From NCBI RefSeq assembly GCF_021130785.1, contig NW_025776240.1, positions 62,001-126,000 on the forward strand: 64,000 nucleotides of DNA. The letters run 5' to 3'. The translations under genes were made by a program, and so were the position numbers. Numbering within the stretch: the stretch's first letter is position 1; every line of letters begins with the position of its first letter. The notes below the pieces were generated by a model. That model saw only the letters and a program-made list of their open reading frames with translations, ran no database searches and was not told the origin of the DNA. Shown in pieces: positions 60,872 through 64,000 of this stretch. This stretch comes from Homalodisca vitripennis. Taxonomy: Eukaryota > Arthropoda > Insecta > Hemiptera > Cicadellidae.

Positions 60872-61298
60872 TATAATAATATATAAACACCACTATCAGA
60901 AATAATAGGTTATATCCAATAAAAACACAAAATGTTGCTATAAGTAAACAAACAAAACCTCAAACAACACAACACACAATTATGATCAATGTAAACAAAC
61001 ACAGTATTGCTATCCTTGTTGTCTTTGCAGGTTAGCCAACAGTAACATACTAAATCATCATAATAATTAAAAGTAATGAGTACTATAACAAATAAGTTGT
61101 GTTGCTCAGCTATGAGTTGTTTTTGCCTTGCCATATTTACGTAAACACACTTTCGAATTTATTTTTTTACGAGTGCTAATAAAATTTAAAATATAAAGTG
61201 TTGTATATCAAAATGTTCACAAGAAAATTGTCTACAAAAATAAATAAAAAAGTAAAAAGGTAATTTTTACAAAATTTTTACTGTCCGGGTCCCCTTAA

Positions 61299-62150
61299 AT
61301 TAAACATATCCAACTTATTTTTATATGTAAAACAATACCGAGATTGCCATCTTTTAACCATACTGAATTGTGCCTTCAATTATGCAGAAAAGTTTATCAT
61401 GATCTTTAGAAATGTTATAAGTTTAATGATATTTGTAGACCAAAATGTTTTAATACATGTAAACAGGTCAAAAATGAAAAATGTATCGTAGTATTTTCGG
61501 TTAATGTTATTATAAAAACTAGAGTAGTGCGACGGCAGCTGAATATTAATTATATATTATTAGTTTAGAGGGCGGGAGGTCTATGTCAATTATGTTGAAG
61601 GCAACTCCGTTCATTTAATAACTTATAATTCCTTGTAGTATATTATGGTCTTACTTCTTCTTATTATTATTATTATTTACCATTTTTACACAGTAGTTAA
61701 CTACACAGATAATTTCGCTCGGTGAATGTCTGAGTAGGTGCCGCAAATTGCAATAAAATAATACTGAGAATTTTAACTCATTCTTATTATTGAACAATCA
61801 CTTGGTATTAAGTGCATTTTACGTCGGGCTGTTAGTCAAAACTCACTTTTCTGATATAAAATTGATAATGTTTGCATTGAATTGAACAAGAAATAAAGTT
61901 GGTATCAAATTAATATCCCATAAGCTTTTATTGTAAATATTGCAAGAAAAATTTTATTTACAGTATTTTATACTTAATAAAGTCAAATAATTGTTACAAA
62001 CAAATAGAAAACTGATACAATCTTCATTATTATTTATATATTTTGTGATATACCATAAGAATGGCTGATATTGCTCTTAAATGTTTGTCAGCAATAAAAT
62101 TTTGATTTTGCACTTTTTTTTGTTCTCTTAGGACAAGAAGCTTATAAATT
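61299..62150. other. AT-rich non-coding DNA
   Basis: No gene or repeat recognised, apart from a short TTATTATTATTATT run near 61659-61675. Confidence 0.5.
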
Positions 62151-62154
62151 GCAC

Positions 62155-62600
62155 TTATTCCTGTAAGAACCTTTGCGCTGCTTCCGGAGTGATAGGATAT
62201 TCAGGATGGGTAAGGTTAGGGAGTAGGGGCCGCCTCCTATCGAGATACATGAGGAAGAATTAGGGCACTACATCTCAAAGTCATCCCGGAATTAGGGAGG
62301 GTAGCTGTGAACCAGCCTCTCCAGTCAAAGTAGGCAGGGGGACACCCTAGTTGATGTTAACAAGAGCCTCTGAGGTAAGGGAACAAACCCCACCAACTCC
62401 AACAGCCATTTCCACAGTAGGCTAGACCTATCGAATTGCCCATGAATCCCAGAATCTCAACATTTGCGGTTAGTGATGTGCCGCTCGCTACTGGACATCC
62501 ATAAGGTTGCCCAGATTGAAGTGGTACATCGGTTTTTGCTGTGCCCAGTGGTGAGTTCAACTGGTAGGTATAAACCAGCCAGAAGTGATCCCTGCTGGGT
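62155..62600 (-). repeat. GC-richer dispersed repeat, related to 39290-39420
   Basis: A sharply bounded block far less AT-rich than its flanks. The right third shares ordered landmarks with 39290-39420. On the minus strand a 67-codon frame (62560-62357) reads PYGCPVASGTSLTANVEI, then GNGCWSWWGLFPYLRGSC. It matches no domain I know, and its conservation cannot be judged because the other copy is too decayed. It may be the 5' part of an unrecognised retroelement. Confidence 0.55.
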
Positions 62601-62604
62601 ATGA

Positions 62605-64000
62605 TTGATTTTGAACTTACTAATATAAGCCTACGGTTTAATCTAAAGTGTGTCTCAACAAGTGAACTCTTTCACATTTCCCTAAATTAATTTTTTCCAA
62701 CATCATTAAAACACTTATTTGCACTTAGTTACTCGCAGTTTAAAGATTATTTTACAAAGTATATTTTAATTAGTAAATTTCCACCGCTATAATTTTCTAG
62801 AGAAAGGGGCATCGATAAGGTCTTCTAATGAAATTAAAAATTTAGTTAATAATCAATCAATATTACAACATTACAAGACGAAATAGTATTCTGAATATTA
62901 CTACTTGAACATTTTAAATACTTTCTATAAACAATTTTATGTTTTGTAAACTAATCTGACATAATATTTATAAATTTTTATATTTATTGAAAAACTAACA
63001 AAGCCTATGATAGGTTAATTCTAAAGTCTGTCTCAAGCTTAACATGTTTGTTCTGCACGATCCAAACTCTCATTCACGTTGTACCGTAAATTAGTTAATT
63101 AAATTTCATACAATGTAAATTTCGCAACCTAATCAGCCAGTATAATATAATATTATTTTACATCCAATGTTCCGGAACTAAATTATTGGGCGGAGTAACT
63201 ACCTAATTGGCACGCGTATGAATTTTTTTCTTCTAACCCTTTGTAGCAGCCCAACTACGTAACCCATCAGACCTCGCGCGCTTTGTCCGTAAGTAAAATT
63301 TATCTTTTCGTATTATTAAATTAGCCCTTTGATGCCAAACGTATAAAATGAATGTAACGTAAAGTAAAGATGTGAATAGTAAAGTAACTTACCCTTGAAG
63401 ATCTTTTATTTGCTTGATGGAGATAGATAAAGGTTGTGGCGTCGTCCTTATGGCGACGAGCACATTGTTATAAATAGTAATTTGTATCATTAAATGGCTA
63501 ATACCGTCGCGAATTTGTTTTAGGCGAGTTTACGTAGCTGATGTATCTCACGTGTTGTTTGAATAGATGGCTACCACTTCCTAACTTCTACTCCTCTTCT
63601 AGAAATAACCGTTCTTAGACTACAGCTTCAATGTCTCGTGCCAAGACGCCGACACCCGGGTTGTGAGTCTACCTATTGCGAAGGGAAGTGAAATATTATT
63701 GTTTTGTAAAGTAAAACGTCGTACGCATAATTCAATAGAACATTGGATATTTTAGGCCCACCTAGAAGATATACTTTTTAGTTATTATATTCTAATTGGC
63801 AGCAACGTGGCATTACATAACTTTTCCTTTACCATCTAAAAGTGGTGCTTTTAAGTTTTCGTAATTAAACTGAACTTATAAGTAAACTTTGTATTTCTAG
63901 TATTTATTACTACGACCTCAGAAGTCACCACCCCTATGTGTTATCGTCATACGGTACACATAATTTTATTGCGCAACTCTGCTATTGATGTGCCTACTCT
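62605..64000. other. AT-rich non-coding DNA to window end
   Basis: No gene, RNA gene or repeat recognised. Confidence 0.5.

Larger units (their letters stand above)
58690..61294 (-). mobile_element. Kolobok/Mutator-like DNA transposon, complete termini, 2.6 kb
   Basis: Perfect 15-bp terminal inverted repeats: GGGGACCCGGACAGT at 58690-58704 and its complement ACTGTCCGGGTCCCC at 61280-61294. TTAA lies directly outside both ends (58686-58689 and 61295-61298), a 4-bp target duplication. The single gene lies on the minus strand. The transposase looks like those automatically named 'Mutator-like transposase domain', yet classical Mutator elements make 8-10-bp duplications, while TTAA is known for Kolobok. 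I therefore favour Kolobok-type; this is inference. Confidence 0.85.

Noticed and set aside
55430..61294. piggyBac-like and Kolobok-like elements as one joint system
   Set aside because: They have different termini, different target duplications and separate boundaries; closeness is best explained by independent insertions.

Overview
The window looks like gene-poor, AT-rich nuclear DNA from an insect, possibly a hemipteran. I infer this from the repeat families (mariner/Tc1-type, piggyBac, a Kolobok/Mutator-like transposon, BEL/Pao and LINE remnants, a 5S rRNA-derived SINE, long AT microsatellites) and from the absence of any bacterial gene organisation. I recognise no host protein-coding gene. 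Every coding region I can support belongs to a mobile element, and each one is broken or truncated.

Layout. 1-777 is a decayed mariner/Tc1-type transposon cut by the window edge, with a likely right terminal repeat. 785-11060 is mostly unrecognised AT-rich DNA with two long AT microsatellites (2732-2805, 10072-10136) and one 5S-derived SINE (about 10766-10945). A perfect 13-bp-stem hairpin (11063-11094) precedes a seven-copy satellite of 132-bp units (11112-12038). A roughly 580-bp MITE-like element with long terminal inverted repeats lies at 14199-14779.

About 17863-37205 (19 kb) is abnormal. Nearly every base sits in a homopolymer run, the edges inflate gradually, and no normal gene or repeat can be read apart from one short island near 29288-29315. 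I judge it a sequencing or assembly artefact and annotate no genes there.

37206-55425 is again ordinary AT-rich DNA. It holds AT microsatellites, two copies of a dispersed repeat (one carrying a 16-bp GTCCGTC-type minisatellite), a gag zinc-knuckle fossil, two more SINE copies, the 3' end of a LINE with its poly(A), a 1.27-kb non-autonomous element with about 63-bp terminal inverted repeats, an old 1.5-kb tandem duplication carrying BEL/Pao fossils, and a 17-bp minisatellite.

The best preserved elements are near the right end. A complete piggyBac-like transposon (55430-57966) has matching inverted termini and a GTAA target duplication; its transposase is broken by one in-frame stop and one frameshift. 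A complete Kolobok/Mutator-like transposon (58690-61294) has 15-bp perfect termini and a TTAA target duplication; its transposase is split only by what looks like one extra A in an A-run. The two elements lie about 0.7 kb apart and encode their transposases on opposite strands. They are independent transposons, not parts of one system.
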